Positions 1 through 7,632 of a DNA stretch of 14,177 bases are shown piece after piece. The stretch spans positions 1 to 14,177 of the forward strand of contig JALRJW010000024.1 in the NCBI GenBank assembly GCA_023268955.1, written 5' to 3'. The DNA comes from Aliarcobacter sp. GTDB lineage: Bacteria; Campylobacterota; Campylobacteria; Campylobacterales; Arcobacteraceae. Every line of letters starts with the position of its first letter. Within the stretch, counting starts at the first letter, position 1. The notes under the pieces were generated by a model. The model saw only the letters and a program-made list of their open reading frames with translations, did no database searches and had not been told where the DNA came from. Position numbers and translations under genes: made by a program.

Positions 1-135
1 AGAAAACTCATTCATAAAATTTTCACCCTTCATCAATAAAATTTTTTTATAGCTCAGCCCAGAAGCTGTAATAATTTCTAAAAATTCTTTCATGGGCTTG
101 AAAGCTCTGCTGACGATAGTAGTGAAATCTTTTTT
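1..135 (-). CDS. rsmG: Fragment of 16S rRNA (guanine-N7) methyltransferase RsmG, cut at both ends
   Basis: On the minus strand, 135 to 1 is an open frame of 45 codons that runs off the window edge. Its product contains FTTIVSRAF, then KPMKEFLEI and LLMKGENFMNEF. This matches the central-to-C-terminal part of RsmG (GidB), where a V/I-S-R-A-F motif is followed about 25 residues later by a K-G...E segment; E. coli RsmG has VISRAF and ALKG at the same spacing. RsmG uses S-adenosylmethionine to methylate G527 of 16S rRNA (E. coli numbering). The frame is preceded by an in-frame TAA within cysS DNA, so no start belongs to it: it begins abruptly at the A-run around 130-136. Its codons (AGC, AAG, CCC, CTG) are less AT-biased than those of cysS, which hints at a different source genome. 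The family call rests on motif pattern only. Confidence 0.68.
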
Positions 136-1090
136 TAGATGAGATTAAATCTTCTTCATTGAAGTTAAAATCAGTTTTATAGTGAGCTGTTAATAAATAA
201 AATCTAACAACTTCACCACTATATGATTTAAGTACATCTTTTAGGAAAAATGAGTTTCCTAATGATTTACTCATTTTTTCTCCATCAATATTTACAAAAC
301 CATTGTGCATCCAATATTTTGCTAATTCTTGATGATTCCCTGAACATCTCGTTTGTGCTGCTTCATTTTCATGGTGAGGGAAAAGTAAATCAGCACCTCC
401 AGCGTGAATATCAATTTGATAGGGAGTATCGCTGTAAGCTAAATGCTCATTAATCATAGCAGAACATTCAATATGCCATCCAGGACGTCCAAGACCAAAT
501 GAACTTTCAAAACTTACATCATTTTGCTTAGCATATTTCCATAAAGCAAAATCAGCTGCGTTTCTTTTTTCTTTGTTTTCTTCAACTCTTGCTTGAGAGT
601 TTTCTTCATCAAATTTTTTTGATAAGCTACCATATGAACTATCTTTTGAAGTGTCAAAATAAACACCATCGCTTGTTTTATATGCAATATCTTGACTTAA
701 AAGATTTTCAATCATAGATTTCATAGCATCAAGATTTTTTGTAGCTTTTGGTTCTAATGTATTATCAAGAACATTTAAAGCTTTCATATCAGCTTTATAA
801 GCATTTATGTACTGAGTTGTGATTTCTTCTAAAGTTTGATTTGTTTCATACATTTTTTTGATGATTTTATCATCAATATCTGTGAAGTTTTTAGTCATGA
901 TAACTTCATAAGAGTTTGCTTTTAAAACCCTATGAAGCAAGTCAAATGCAATAGCACTTCTAGCATGACCTAAGTGAGAATCATCATAAACAGTTGGACC
1001 ACAAACATACACTTTTACAGTGTTGTCTTTTAGTGGTTCAAAAGGTAGTTTTTGTTTTTTTATTGAATCATAAATTACTAACTTACTCAT
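47..1090 (-). CDS. cysS: Cysteinyl-tRNA synthetase, 3' end replaced at a join
   Basis: Class I aminoacyl-tRNA synthetase that charges tRNA-Cys in the cytoplasm. The ATG at 1090 gives the usual N-terminus. HIGH-type motif HLGH is at residues 39-42 and KMSKS at 272-276. The zinc ligands expected from E. coli CysRS are present: C30, C209, H239 and E243. The family is about 450-465 residues long, but this frame ends at 347. Up to about K320 (EEDLISSKK) the match is normal. The last 27 residues (from RFHYY) are not CysRS-like, and the DNA below them reads as rsmG in another frame. The anticodon-binding helical domain is therefore missing. The neighbouring frames do not resume CysRS, so this is a replacement, not a simple indel. 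It lies 8 bases downstream of nusA on the same strand, probably co-transcribed; no strong Shine-Dalgarno is visible. Authentic cysS spans about 126-1090. Confidence 0.93.
   Translation of the reverse strand: MSKLVIYDSIKKQKLPFEPLKDNTVKVYVCGPTVYDDSHLGHARSAIAFDLLHRVLKANSYEVIMTKNFTDIDDKIIKKMYETNQTLEEITTQYINAYKADMKALNVLDNTLEPKATKNLDAMKSMIENLLSQDIAYKTSDGVYFDTSKDSSYGSLSKKFDEENSQARVEENKEKRNAADFALWKYAKQNDVSFESSFGLGRPGWHIECSAMINEHLAYSDTPYQIDIHAGGADLLFPHHENEAAQTRCSGNHQELAKYWMHNGFVNIDGEKMSKSLGNSFFLKDVLKSYSGEVVRFYLLTAHYKTDFNFNEEDLISSKKRFHYYRQQSFQAHERIFRNYYSFWAEL
125..140. other. Join between cysS and rsmG sequence at an A-run
   Basis: Reading the minus strand, cysS coding (TCT AAA AAA AGA) passes into rsmG coding (AAA AAA GAT TTC) through a run of seven A followed by GATTT. 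Residues before the run fit CysRS; those after it fit RsmG one frame over. The exact crossover cannot be placed inside the run. Both genes are broken here. Confidence 0.7.
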
Positions 1091-1098
1091 TGCAACTA

Positions 1099-2277
1099 CT
1101 ATTTAAATAATGCCTCTAAAGATGCTGTGTCAGTAGTTTTAGTCTCTTCTTGACCATTGTCTGAACCAGTTTCAGTAATAGGTGCAGCACCTTCAAGTTC
1201 GATTAATTCAATATCATGTTTAGTTAACATTGAAGCTAATCTAATATTTAAACCAGCTCTTCCGATAGCTTTTGATTTTTGATCACTTGGAATTTCAACT
1301 ACAGCGATTCCTTTTTCACCATTTTCAGCAGCTTTTTTAATTGTTACTTTTGAAATAATAGCAGGAGAAAGGGCTCTTGCTATAAATTTTTCAATAATTG
1401 GTGAATACTCAACACAGTCAATATTTTCACCATTTAATTGTTTAGAAACAGCATTAATTCTAACACCTTTAACTCCTACAACAGAACCAATTGGATCAAT
1501 TTGAGGGTCAATAGTGCTTAAAGCAATTTTTGCTCTAGTTCCTGGAATTCTAGCGCTTCCTTCAATAGTAATTTTTTCATCTTTTAATTCAGGAACTTCT
1601 GAAGTTAACAGACTTTCTAAGAATTTTGGAGAAGTTCTAGAAATCTCTATAATTAAACCTTGAGCTTTATCAATATTTACAGCTTTTACAACAGCTTTAA
1701 CAGTATCACCTGTTTTAAATGATTCACCTTTAATTCTTGATTTTCTAGATAATAAACCTTTTACTTCACCAATTTCAATATAAGTGTTGTCTGATCTATC
1801 AACCCTTGTTACAACACCACTGATTGTCTTACCAACTTTGTTTTTGTATTTATTTAAAAGGTTTTCTTCTAATAATCTTTGGATTTTATATTCAAGGTTA
1901 TTGTGTAAAATAGTTGCTGCATTTCTACCCATGTTTTCAAATTCTAAATCATAATGCATAAAGTCACCGATTTCTAAATCAGAGTCAATCTCTTTTGCTT
2001 CTTCTAAAGTAATGAAATTTTCAGGGTTGATTGGTCTTTCATATTTATCTAAAACTGTTCCTGATAATCTTTCATCATCTTCATTTACGATTTCAATTTT
2101 TTGAAATAACTGAAGTTTTTTATTTACTCTGTCAATAGTTGCATCAAATGTTAAAGTTTCATCAACCATTTTTTTAGCAGTATTAATGAAAGACTCTTTT
2201 AAAGCCTGCTCAACATCCTCAGTCTTAAGTCCTTTTTCATATGCAATAGAATCTATAATATCTATAATTTTGTCCAT
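1099..2277 (-). CDS. nusA: Transcription termination/antitermination factor NusA
   Basis: RNA polymerase-associated factor that modulates pausing, intrinsic termination and antitermination. I place the start at the ATG at 2277 (product MDKIIDIIDSIAYEKG..., 392 residues). AAAGG lies just upstream of it, whereas the ATG seven codons earlier at 2298 has no ribosome binding site. In numbering from 2277: an N-terminal polymerase-binding domain at about 1-125, an S1 domain at about 148-205 (GKTISGVVTRVDRSDNTYIE), then two KH domains with GxxG loops VVGVKG (about 267-272) and AIGRAG (about 337-342). The C-terminus is short and ends in an acidic/threonine-rich tail, without the acidic repeats found in E. 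coli; as I recall this is usual in Campylobacterota. It looks intact, is the first gene of a leftward unit with cysS, and is read from the divergent region 2299-2427. Confidence 0.95.
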   Translation of the reverse strand: MDKIIDIIDSIAYEKGLKTEDVEQALKESFINTAKKMVDETLTFDATIDRVNKKLQLFQKIEIVNEDDERLSGTVLDKYERPINPENFITLEEAKEIDSDLEIGDFMHYDLEFENMGRNAATILHNNLEYKIQRLLEENLLNKYKNKVGKTISGVVTRVDRSDNTYIEIGEVKGLLSRKSRIKGESFKTGDTVKAVVKAVNIDKAQGLIIEISRTSPKFLESLLTSEVPELKDEKITIEGSARIPGTRAKIALSTIDPQIDPIGSVVGVKGVRINAVSKQLNGENIDCVEYSPIIEKFIARALSPAIISKVTIKKAAENGEKGIAVVEIPSDQKSKAIGRAGLNIRLASMLTKHDIELIELEGAAPITETGSDNGQEETKTTDTASLEALFK

Positions 2278-2340
2278 AAATAACCTTTTGTTTGTCATTG
2301 AAATGATAAATTTGTGATTTTCAATGTATAGTAGATTGAT

Positions 2341-2346
2341 ATTATA
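2341..2346 (-). promoter_or_regulatory. Predicted -10 element for nusA-cysS
   Basis: The minus strand reads TATAAT here, about 65 bases before the nusA ATG at 2277. The sequence upstream is AT-rich with no clear -35 box, as is usual for sigma-70 promoters in Campylobacterota. Prediction from sequence only. Confidence 0.4.
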
Positions 2347-2385
2347 TCTAAAAGTTCTTTTAGAGAAATTAAAGCAGATTTTAAA

Positions 2386-2391
2386 TATAAT
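2386..2391 (+). promoter_or_regulatory. Predicted -10 element for the HP0268-like/miaB operon
   Basis: A perfect TATAAT lies 36 bases before the ATG at 2428 and is preceded by AT-rich DNA with T-runs. No convincing -35 box is seen. With the opposing TATAAT at 2341-2346 it makes the 2299-2427 gap a compact divergent promoter region. Confidence 0.45.
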
Positions 2392-2427
2392 ATTTGACTA
2401 TCTTAAAAACAAATAAGGGCAATGTAA

Positions 2428-2670
2428 ATGGAATTATTATTTGCAAGAAATGAACTAAACGATAAACCAAAGAAAGTTCAATTAGAAAAAATTAAAGAAG
2501 ACTTAGCAAAAGTTAAAGACAAAATCTTTTACTTTGATAGAGACAACTCTCACAAAGATATGATGGCATTAGTTGATTCATTAGAAGAAGAGGGTTATAA
2601 CGTGTATTTCAGAGAGATTAAATATGGTCTTGCTGATGAAGAGTACATGTATGAAGTACATGCATTATAA
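2428..2670 (+). CDS. HP0268-like small protein (Campylobacterota nuclease family)
   Basis: An 80-residue protein, full length for its family. It aligns by eye with H. pylori HP0268: an N-terminal strand with A-(K/R)-N (LLFARNE), FYF near residue 35, a central SHKDM, G-Y near 55 and a closing YEVH. HP0268 has been described as a small Smr-like-fold protein with nicking endonuclease and RNase activity; that this copy has the activity is inference. AAGGG at 2413-2417 precedes the ATG by about 10 bases. It is first in a rightward operon, 16 bases ahead of miaB, and the order HP0268-miaB-DUF374 is the same as in H. pylori (HP0268-HP0269-HP0270, from memory), suggesting an old conserved linkage to RNA modification. 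The protein is strongly charged, with no signal peptide or membrane segment. Confidence 0.82.
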   Translation: MELLFARNELNDKPKKVQLEKIKEDLAKVKDKIFYFDRDNSHKDMMALVDSLEEEGYNVYFREIKYGLADEEYMYEVHAL

Positions 2671-2686
2671 TTAATTGTGAAGAAAT

Positions 2687-3997
2687 ATGAGCGAAAATAA
2701 AAAACTATTTATTCAAACTTTAGGGTGTCAAATGAACGACACTGATTCTGTGCATATTCAAGCTGAACTCGAAAAGCATAAAGGATATACAGCAACAGAT
2801 AAGCTTGAAGATGCGGATTTAATCATTATTAATACTTGTTCAGTTAGAGAAAAGCCAGTTTCTAAACTTTTTTCTGAAATTGGACAATTTAATAAGAAGA
2901 AAAAAGAGGGTGCTAAAATAGGTGTTTGTGGTTGTACTGCAAGTCACTTAGGTAAAGATATTATCAAAAGAGCACCATATGTTGATTTTGTTGTTGGGGC
3001 TAGAAATATCTCTAAAATCAAAGATGTGGTTGATGTAAAAGGTGCAGTTGAAATTTCTATTGACAATGATGAGTCAATGTATGAATTTGCTAGCGCGAAC
3101 ACAAATAGATACAGAGTTGGTGTAAACATTTCTGTAGGTTGTGATAAAAAATGTACTTATTGCATCGTTCCAAGCACAAGAGGTGAAGAGATTTCTATTC
3201 CACCTGAAATGATTGTAAATGAAGTTCAAAAAGCTGTAAATAACGGTGCTGTTGAAGTAATGCTTTTAGGTCAAAATGTAAACTCTTATGGAAGAAGATT
3301 TTCAGATGGAAGAGAAAAATATACATTTACAAGACTTTTACAAGATGTGTCAAAAGTTGAAGGTCTTAAAAGAATAAGATTTACTTCTCCCCATCCTTTA
3401 CATATGGATGATGAATTTATTGAAGAGTTTGCTAAAAATGAAAAGATTTCTAAATGCATTCATATGCCTCTTCAAAGTGGTTCAACTGAAGTTTTAAAAT
3501 CTATGAAAAGAGGTTACACTAAAGAGTGGTTCTTAAATAGAGCTGCAAAAATGAGACAGTTAGTTCCTAATTTAAGAATTACAACTGATATCATTGTTGC
3601 ATTCCCTGGTGAAACACACGAGGACTTTTTAGATACTTTAGATGTAGTAAATCAAGTTAAATTTGACCAAATTTTTAACTTTAAATACTCTCCAAGACCT
3701 GGAACTGAAGCTTTAAATATGGCAGACAAAGAGATTCCAGATGAAATTGGAAGTGCTAGATTAACTGAATTAATTGAACTTCATAAAAGATATTTAGAAG
3801 AGTCAATGCCTCCATTAATTGGAAGCACGGTTAATGTATTAATTGAGAGTTTAAAACCAAATGGTGAAGTTACAGGATATACAGATAACTACTTACAAGT
3901 ATTTGCAAAAGGTAGTGATGAGTATTTAGGTAAATTTGTTGATGTTAAAGTTACAGATGTTACAAGAACTGCTTTAAAAGGTGAAATTATTTCATAA
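2687..3997 (+). CDS. miaB: tRNA-2-methylthio-N6-dimethylallyladenosine synthase MiaB
   Basis: Radical-SAM methylthiotransferase that converts i6A37 to ms2i6A37 in tRNAs reading U-starting codons. The 436 residues show the full architecture: an N-terminal UPF0004 domain holding the auxiliary cluster cysteines C14 (TLGCQMND), C51 (NTCSVREKP) and C83 (VCGCTA); the radical-SAM motif CDKKCTYC at C152, C156 and C159; and a C-terminal TRAM domain (about 370-436) for tRNA binding. Markers such as LLGQNVNSYG, MPLQSGS and TDIIVAFPGE favour MiaB over MtaB or RimO. The ATG at 2687 has only a weak purine-rich upstream sequence (GTGAAGAA), so translation may depend on the preceding gene. Its stop shares one base with the next start (TAATG at 3995-3999). 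Intact, and its base composition fits its chromosomal neighbours. Confidence 0.96.
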   Translation: MSENKKLFIQTLGCQMNDTDSVHIQAELEKHKGYTATDKLEDADLIIINTCSVREKPVSKLFSEIGQFNKKKKEGAKIGVCGCTASHLGKDIIKRAPYVDFVVGARNISKIKDVVDVKGAVEISIDNDESMYEFASANTNRYRVGVNISVGCDKKCTYCIVPSTRGEEISIPPEMIVNEVQKAVNNGAVEVMLLGQNVNSYGRRFSDGREKYTFTRLLQDVSKVEGLKRIRFTSPHPLHMDDEFIEEFAKNEKISKCIHMPLQSGSTEVLKSMKRGYTKEWFLNRAAKMRQLVPNLRITTDIIVAFPGETHEDFLDTLDVVNQVKFDQIFNFKYSPRPGTEALNMADKEIPDEIGSARLTELIELHKRYLEESMPPLIGSTVNVLIESLKPNGEVTGYTDNYLQVFAKGSDEYLGKFVDVKVTDVTRTALKGEIIS

Positions 3998-4608
3998 TGA
4001 AAAGATATTTTAAACTTAACATTTTGCCATTTTTGCTGTATGTTATGGTTAGAATTATTTATTTTACAAATAAAAAGGTTTATCATCATCCAAAAGATGA
4101 TGGTGAGCCTTTTTTAGTTTGTATGTGGCATGGTGACTTGATGTCTCAACCATATAATTATTATGGTTTTAGAAAGAATGGTCATGTAAAAGCTATGATT
4201 AGCTACAATAAAGATGGTGAAATTATTGCAAAACTTGTTTCAAGTTTTAAAATTGGTGCTTTAAGGGGTTCATCTTCTAAAGGTGCTGCGAAGGTTTTAA
4301 TTTCTGCAATTAAAGAGTTAAAATCAGGAAATGATGTTGCAATTACTCCCGATGGGCCAAGGGGTCCTAGATATTCAGTTGCAGATGGAGTAATAGCAAT
4401 AGCACAAAAAAGTGGTGTTAAGATTAGATGTTTTAATGCTATGCCAACAAAATTTTGGCAATTTGGTTCTTGGGATAAGTTTGTTTTACCTAAACCTTTT
4501 GGTAGAATAGACTTTTATATTAGTGAACCTTTTGATATTTCTTCTATGGAATTTGAAGAAGCAAGAGAGTTTATAAAAGAAAAGATGTTGATTCATTCAC
4601 TAGACTAG
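3997..4608 (+). CDS. DUF374 lysophospholipid acyltransferase-like protein
   Basis: A 203-residue protein of the DUF374 branch of the lysophospholipid/glycerolipid acyltransferase superfamily. It has one N-terminal hydrophobic helix (about 9-24), MWHGDL at 43-48 (in the place of the catalytic H...D box), ALRGSSSKG at 88-96 and the signature ITPDGPRGPRY at 116-126. These suggest an inner-membrane acyltransferase with its active site on the cytoplasmic side. The acyl acceptor is not known; in other bacteria members of this family and its LpxL-like relatives act on lipid A or other glycolipids, so a role in envelope lipid assembly is inference. The start overlaps the miaB stop by one base, a strong sign of translational coupling. 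It corresponds in position to HP0270 of H. pylori. Intact. Confidence 0.85.
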   Translation: MKRYFKLNILPFLLYVMVRIIYFTNKKVYHHPKDDGEPFLVCMWHGDLMSQPYNYYGFRKNGHVKAMISYNKDGEIIAKLVSSFKIGALRGSSSKGAAKVLISAIKELKSGNDVAITPDGPRGPRYSVADGVIAIAQKSGVKIRCFNAMPTKFWQFGSWDKFVLPKPFGRIDFYISEPFDISSMEFEEAREFIKEKMLIHSLD

Positions 4609-4620
4609 GAAAAATATTAG

Positions 4621-6183
4621 ATGTTTGAAAAAGAGTGTTTATTTATTAATGCTATAAAATATGATAATCAATTAAAATGCGATTATAAAAAACTTAACAG
4701 TAATCAAATAATCTCTACAAATAATTTTTCTTTTATTACTGATGATGATATTTTACCAAATGATATTGCAATAAAAATCAATAGTTCTCAAGAAGAAACT
4801 AATGAAACTTATATTTCAACATTGTTGTTAAATGATACTGCAAAGCTAATTTCAAATAAACAATCAATCAAACTAAATGATTGTGATGTAACTAAATTTA
4901 ATGAAGAGCTAGATATTGTAGTTTTAAAAACAACTTTATTTGAGACAAAAAACTACTTTGAAAAAACAGGTGTTGACTATATTTTCTCTGCATTTCATAT
5001 TCTATCTTTGCATTTAGAGCAAAACCTTTTAAAAAATCAGATAATAACTTTACTTCATAACTCTAAGGCATTTATTGTTGTAGTGGATAATGAATCTAAT
5101 GTTGTTTTTAATGATGTAATTGATTTACCAAAATTTAATGAAATCAAAAAAACACACTTCTTTGAAGATGATTTGCAAAGACAAAAGCTTTTTGATGAAA
5201 TTTATTATTTAAAAGTTTACGAGGCTATTACTAGTAGTATTAATAAATTTTATGATGAAGCAAAAAATAGTTTTATCGAAAAAGTTACTATTTTATATAG
5301 TTTAAAACAACTAACAAACACAGATATTGATAAGCTTAGTGAAGACATGCTTTTAGATATTGAATATCATCCAATAAATATTGATGAAGAAGTTTTTGAG
5401 TTAGTTAAAAATAAACATGTAAATAAAAGTTTTATTTTACCGCGAGTTAAAAAATCAAAAAAATCATGGGGAACAAACTTTGTATTTATAATTCTTCTTT
5501 TTGCACTATTGGGTGGTTTTTATTACATTTATAAAAACTTCAATAAGATCAAAAATGAAAAACTAAATCCAATTCAAACAACTGTTTCAAAAGTTGTTTT
5601 ACCTGACCATGTTAATAATAATTTTAAAGTAAAACAAAATCTTGAAGATGCAATTAAAAATGTACCATATGATATGGTTTTAGATGTTTTAACACTAAAA
5701 GAAGATAGTTTAAAACTTACAGGAACACTTTTAAAAGATGATTCATATATCAAATCTATAAAAGCTAGTTATGAAAAAATCTATGATGACTCAAGCATTA
5801 ATTATCTTGAAGAGAATAAAAAAACACTTGTAAAAGTTGAAGTGAATTTAGAAAATAGAGTTGATAAAGTAATTCCTCTTCAACCAAAAGTAAACTATAT
5901 ACTTGATGATTTTATGCCTGTAATTGCTGTAACTGAACAATTGTCAATATTATTTGGCGAAAATACAAATCTTAAATTTCTATCAAGCAAAAACGGTGAC
6001 ATTACAAAATATCTATACAGTGTTGATATGTTAGTTTCATCACCAATTGAATTTTTAAATAAAATAGATGAAATAAATAATGAGCTTTATAGTATTGCTT
6101 TAAATTATCCTATAGAAATTTCTAAACAGAATGATAAGTTAAAAGTAAATTTTGAGATAGTTTACAGTCAAGTAAAAAAGTAA
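4621..6183 (+). CDS. Hypothetical bitopic membrane protein, GspL/PilM-PilN-like layout
   Basis: I do not recognise this 520-residue protein by family. It has about 285 soluble N-terminal residues without a signal peptide, a basic stretch (RVKKSKKS, about 276-283), one transmembrane helix at about 288-305 (FVFIILLFALLGGFYYIY), and about 215 C-terminal residues that should be periplasmic. The part after the helix has LTLKEDSLKLTGTLL followed by alternating helix/strand, which resembles the PilN or GspL ferredoxin-like domain (a strand-rich segment on an assembled platform protein). The N-terminal half could be a degenerate actin-like PilM/GspL cytoplasmic domain. This is inference from layout. 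Clear AGGAAAA Shine-Dalgarno at about 4606-4612; 12 bases after the DUF374 gene. Very AT-rich (22% G+C in one sampled line), typical of poorly conserved Arcobacter-type genes. Last gene of the operon. Confidence 0.78.
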   Translation: MFEKECLFINAIKYDNQLKCDYKKLNSNQIISTNNFSFITDDDILPNDIAIKINSSQEETNETYISTLLLNDTAKLISNKQSIKLNDCDVTKFNEELDIVVLKTTLFETKNYFEKTGVDYIFSAFHILSLHLEQNLLKNQIITLLHNSKAFIVVVDNESNVVFNDVIDLPKFNEIKKTHFFEDDLQRQKLFDEIYYLKVYEAITSSINKFYDEAKNSFIEKVTILYSLKQLTNTDIDKLSEDMLLDIEYHPINIDEEVFELVKNKHVNKSFILPRVKKSKKSWGTNFVFIILLFALLGGFYYIYKNFNKIKNEKLNPIQTTVSKVVLPDHVNNNFKVKQNLEDAIKNVPYDMVLDVLTLKEDSLKLTGTLLKDDSYIKSIKASYEKIYDDSSINYLEENKKTLVKVEVNLENRVDKVIPLQPKVNYILDDFMPVIAVTEQLSILFGENTNLKFLSSKNGDITKYLYSVDMLVSSPIEFLNKIDEINNELYSIALNYPIEISKQNDKLKVNFEIVYSQVKK

Positions 6184-6191
6184 GAAAAAAG

Positions 6192-6229
6192 TTAAAAGTA
6201 AGTAAGAAAAACTCTTACCAAACTTTTAA
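6192..6229 (-). terminator. Hairpin terminator between convergent operons
   Basis: TTAAAAGT (6192-6199) pairs with ACTTTTAA (6222-6229), and inside it GTAAG (6202-6206) pairs with CTTAC (6214-6218) with a 7-base loop. On the minus strand the hairpin is followed by a T6 run (6185-6190), so it best serves as an intrinsic terminator for mqnE, whose stop codon (6215-6217) lies inside the stem. For the plus-strand operon it offers a hairpin without a good U-tract. Confidence 0.55.
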
Positions 6230-7276
6230 TTCATTATATACAGAGTCTCTCTCAACAGGTGTATATCCTGTGTTTTTGATTAAATCAACAAACTCTTTTA
6301 AAGCAACTCCTCTAGCACTTGTAGCTCCTGCTGCACTTTGAATTGATTCTTTTTCGATAGTTCCATCAACATCATTTGCACCAAATTCTTGAGCAATTAA
6401 TGCTAATTTTACTGTTGAAGTTGCCCAGTATGCTTTTATATTATTGATATTATCAAGCATAATTCTAGCTATTGCATAAGTTTTTAAAACTTCTTGTCCT
6501 GTAACTGGTGCTTGAACTTTTAAGTAGTTGTTTTCAGTTTGAAAAACCAAAGGAATAAATGCGTTAAATCCACCCGTTTCATCTTGAAGATTTCTAAGTC
6601 TAATCATATGGTCAATTCTATTTTCTCTACTTTCAACATGACCAAATAGCATAGTTGCATTTGATTGTCTTCCTGCTTTATGCCAAAGTTTATGAATTTC
6701 TAACCATTGCTCAGATGTAACTTTACCACCACAGATTTTTTTTCTCACCTTTTCATCAAAAATCTCAGCTCCACCACCTGGCATCGAGTCAATACCATGT
6801 TCAATCATTTTATTGATAATATCTTCATAGCTTAGATTATATTCAGTTGCTAAGAAGTGAATCTCAGCTGCTGTTAAAGCTTTTACATGAATTGATGGAA
6901 AATTATCTTTAATTTTTTTGAATACATTCATATACCAATCAAGTCCAGTGTTTGGATTGTGCGCTGAAACTATATGAACTTCTTTGATATCATTTTTTAA
7001 TGAAGTTCCAACTGTTTCTAAAATCTCTTCGTGAGTCATAGTGTATTGGTGAGGGTTCTTTCTACTTGCACTATATGCGCAAAATTGACAAACATCTTTA
7101 CAGATATTAGTTGGATTAATGTGTCTGTTTATATTAAAATAAGTTTTTTTACCGTGTTTTTCTTCTCTAATCTTATTTGCGTAGTGTGCTAGGGTAAAAA
7201 GGTCTAAATCGTATAACGCCACACCATCTTCATAAGTTAATCTTTCTTTGTTTTCTAGTTTTTCTATTAAGCTCAT
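6215..7276 (-). CDS. mqnE: Aminodeoxyfutalosine synthase MqnE (radical SAM)
   Basis: Radical-SAM enzyme of the futalosine route to menaquinone. It joins the chorismate-derived product of MqnA, 3-[(1-carboxyvinyl)oxy]benzoate, to S-adenosylmethionine to give aminodeoxyfutalosine. The 353 residues include NINRHINPTNIC and the CX3CX2C cluster motif C59, C63, C66 (CKDVCQFC), then EVHIVSAHNP, HVKALTAAEIHF, DSMPGGGAEIF, SNATMLFGHVES and LQDETGGFNAFIPL. The SMPGGGAEI and LFGHVES runs together with the N-terminal pattern fit MqnE better than the related MqnC. AGGAAT precedes the ATG at 7276. It lies 26 bases after the small membrane protein gene on the same strand. Use of this pathway instead of the men pathway fits Campylobacterota, which respire with menaquinone. 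Intact. Confidence 0.92.
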   Translation of the reverse strand: MSLIEKLENKERLTYEDGVALYDLDLFTLAHYANKIREEKHGKKTYFNINRHINPTNICKDVCQFCAYSASRKNPHQYTMTHEEILETVGTSLKNDIKEVHIVSAHNPNTGLDWYMNVFKKIKDNFPSIHVKALTAAEIHFLATEYNLSYEDIINKMIEHGIDSMPGGGAEIFDEKVRKKICGGKVTSEQWLEIHKLWHKAGRQSNATMLFGHVESRENRIDHMIRLRNLQDETGGFNAFIPLVFQTENNYLKVQAPVTGQEVLKTYAIARIMLDNINNIKAYWATSTVKLALIAQEFGANDVDGTIEKESIQSAAGATSARGVALKEFVDLIKNTGYTPVERDSVYNELKVW

Positions 7277-7302
7277 ATTATTCCTAAATTATATTAATAT
7301 TT

Positions 7303-7632
7303 TTATTTGCAATCTAAATCTTCATTATATTGGTTATTTCTGCCAAAGTGTATAAATCCAATGCACGTTTTATTTAAATCATTGTCAAAAAACATCACTT
7401 TGTAAACTTTTGTTTTATATCTTGTCTCTTTGTCTTCAACCTCAAGTTTATTTATAACTTGCAGTTCTGATACTTTTTTATGTCCAAGGGAATTTAAAAC
7501 TTCTACAAGTTTATCTTCTTTCATTGATTTTAAAAAGATATATGCACCACCAATTAAAATAATCATAATAGCAATTGTAATTATAGTTTTTCTTGGTAGT
7601 TTTCTTACTTCAGTGTTATTGTTTTCAGGCAT
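7303..7632 (-). CDS. Small single-pass membrane protein of unknown function
   Basis: A 109-residue protein I cannot assign. It has a short polar N-terminus with basic residues (RKLPRK), one membrane helix at about 16-34 (IITIAIMIILIGGAYIFLK), and about 70 residues after it that should face the periplasm. That part is rich in Lys, Glu and Asp, with YKTKVYKVMFFDND and two late cysteines (in NKTCIGF and at DLDCK near the end). The two cysteines could form a disulfide. Its ATG lies inside the last codons of the carbonic anhydrase gene (8-base overlap at 7625-7632), so translation is probably coupled. Base composition matches the chromosome. An antisense open frame over the same DNA is a shadow. 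Confidence 0.75.
   Translation of the reverse strand: MPENNNTEVRKLPRKTIITIAIMIILIGGAYIFLKSMKEDKLVEVLNSLGHKKVSELQVINKLEVEDKETRYKTKVYKVMFFDNDLNKTCIGFIHFGRNNQYNEDLDCK

Noticed and set aside
47..140. cysS cut short by a simple indel in the A-run.
   Set aside because: Neither of the other two frames below the run resumes a CysRS-like sequence. One reads as RsmG and the other reaches a stop with nothing recognisable.
250..453. 67-residue plus-strand frame opposite cysS, and others at 2944-3129, 3889-4089, 7430-7729, 8631-8903, 13054-13284, 13480-13860 and 13957-14139.
   Set aside because: All are antisense or out-of-frame shadows of well-supported genes.
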